Shown here in pieces: positions 23,776 to 24,590 of a DNA stretch of 24,590 bases. The stretch spans positions 1-24,590 of the forward strand of contig CAZWZF010000065.1 of NCBI GenBank assembly GCA_964638715.1, given 5' to 3'. The translations under genes were made by a program, and so were the position numbers. Position 1 is the stretch's first letter. Every line of letters begins with the position of its first letter. Source of the DNA: JBAXQQ01 sp037131695. Its GTDB lineage: Bacteria; Armatimonadota; Hebobacteria; CAIYQO01. The notes beneath the pieces were generated by a model that saw only the letters and a list, made by a program, of their open reading frames with translations, ran no database searches and was not told the DNA's origin.

Positions 23776-24590
23776 TCAGGCAACCTCCTCAATAGCGTCA
23801 AACGGGCAACTGGCGACACAAACGCCGCAGCGCACACAGCTTTCCTGGTCAATAACAAATGGTTCTTTAACTTTTCCAGTAATGGCATTTGCCGGACATG
23901 CACGGGCACACTTGGAGCAGCCTTTGCATTTCTCTTTATGAATGACATATTGTTTGAAAGACTGGCAAACCTTCGCCGGACATCGATCTTCCTTAACATG
24001 GGCTATATATTCATCCATAAAATATCTTGTGGTAGAAATAATCGGATTGGGGGCAGTCTTGCCCAAACCACATAAGGAACCATCTTTCACAGCAACAGCA
24101 AGTTCCTGCAAGGTATCCAGATCGGACATCTCGCCTAAACCACCGACAATCTTTTCGAGTACCTGCAGCATCCGACGGGTTCCTTCACGACAGAGTGTAC
24201 ATTTGCCGCAGCTTTCATTTTGAGTGAAGTTCATGAAGAATCGCGCCATATCTACGATACAGGTATCTTCATTCATGACTACCAGCCCGCCGGAACCAAC
24301 CATGGCGCCAGCTTTTATCAGGCTGTCATAATCCAGTTTTATATCCAGATGCTCTTCAGTAAGGCAGCCGCCGGAAGGTCCGCCAATTTGCACCGCCTTG
24401 AACTTTTTACCATTGCGAATGCCGCCGCCAATATCAAAGATAATTTTCCGCAGTGTGGTACCCATGGGAACTTCGATCAGACCGGTGTTGATAACCTCGC
24501 CGGTTAAAGCAAAAGTTTTTGTTCCTTTTCCATGTTCAGTGCCCATGCCAGAAAACCATTCCGCGCCATTGCGGATAATTAACGGTACAT
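23776..24590 (-). CDS. hydB: NADH-dehydrogenase-like hydrogenase subunit HydB (NuoF-like), 5' end outside window
   Basis: Flavoprotein subunit that takes electrons from NADH in the HydABC complex. The reading frame stays open to the right edge (VPLIIRNGAEWFSG precedes MGTEHGKGTK), so the gene continues beyond 24590 and the visible part is about 271 residues from the C-terminal end. Visible: the flavin/NAD-domain end (FALTGEVINTGLIEVPMG), the NuoF [4Fe-4S] site SCGKCTLCREG with a later CGLG, and a C-terminal two-cluster ferredoxin domain (CKGCSKCARACP, CVRCGVCVASCP) typical of HydB but not of NuoF in complex I. hydA follows after one base. hydC would be expected just outside the window. Confidence 0.95.
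   Translation of the reverse strand, partial: VPLIIRNGAEWFSGMGTEHGKGTKTFALTGEVINTGLIEVPMGTTLRKIIFDIGGGIRNGKKFKAVQIGGPSGGCLTEEHLDIKLDYDSLIKAGAMVGSGGLVVMNEDTCIVDMARFFMNFTQNESCGKCTLCREGTRRMLQVLEKIVGGLGEMSDLDTLQELAVAVKDGSLCGLGKTAPNPIISTTRYFMDEYIAHVKEDRCPAKVCQSFKQYVIHKEKCKGCSKCARACPANAITGKVKEPFVIDQESCVRCGVCVASCPFDAIEEVA

Noticed and set aside
23775..23999. A 75-residue N-terminal extension of HydA
   Set aside because: It would be read entirely from within hydB in another frame; the conserved [2Fe-2S] domain begins right after the ATG at 23774, one base past the hydB stop.

Overview
The window is a 24.6-kb stretch of a bacterial chromosome with moderate GC content (judged by eye). It carries fifteen intact protein genes, one gene cut by the right edge and one doubtful gene remnant. 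I see no tRNA, rRNA, CRISPR array, phage gene or transposase. The owner looks like an anaerobic or facultatively fermentative, two-membrane (diderm) bacterium. The reasons are an [FeFe]-hydrogenase of the HydAB electron-bifurcating type, a MacA/MacB/TolC-like envelope efflux operon, sugar hydrolases of families GH4 and GH39, and a flavin-dependent thymidylate synthase. A PVC-group bacterium such as Lentisphaerota would fit, but that is inference; nothing here fixes the phylum.

Layout. 1-1015: repeats, then thyX (+). 1118-2146: a palindromic element, a secreted SUMF1-fold protein (-), then hairpin and tandem repeats. 2147-3442: a fusion of hexulose-6-phosphate-synthase-like and RraA-like domains (-). 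3584-8946: a tightly overlapping five-gene operon (-) transcribed in the order PSP1/RicT-like, TolC-like, MacA-like, MacB-type ATPase, MacB-type permease. 9032-11413: a degenerate PAP2-like membrane protein and a GH4 alpha-galactosidase (-). 11590-13532: an NfeD-like membrane protein and a sigma factor fused to a degenerate GGDEF domain (+). 13619-17319: a GGDEF-EAL signalling protein followed by a small Cys-rich membrane protein (-). 17398-19960: copZ and copA (+). 19990-21495: a GH39 beta-xylosidase-like enzyme (-). 21756-24590: hydA and the 3' part of hydB (-).

How the genes work together. PSP1, MFP, ATPase, permease and TolC-like protein are translationally coupled by 4-base overlaps and should make one tripartite export machine plus a cytoplasmic Fe-S/RNA-metabolism factor. 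HydB and HydA are adjacent subunits of one hydrogenase. CopZ and CopA are a copper chaperone and its exporter. The sigma factor and the GGDEF-EAL protein form a convergent cluster that may link transcription to cyclic-di-GMP.

The most unusual item is the sigma-70 factor whose C-terminus is a catalytically dead GGDEF domain. Also notable are the PAP2 protein that has lost its catalytic residues, the four-helix membrane protein with two Cys clusters, and a rich set of intergenic repeats: REP-like hairpins with compensatory base changes, an 86-bp palindrome, and heptamer repeats at two convergent gene ends. No stretch longer than 300 bases lacks a gene.
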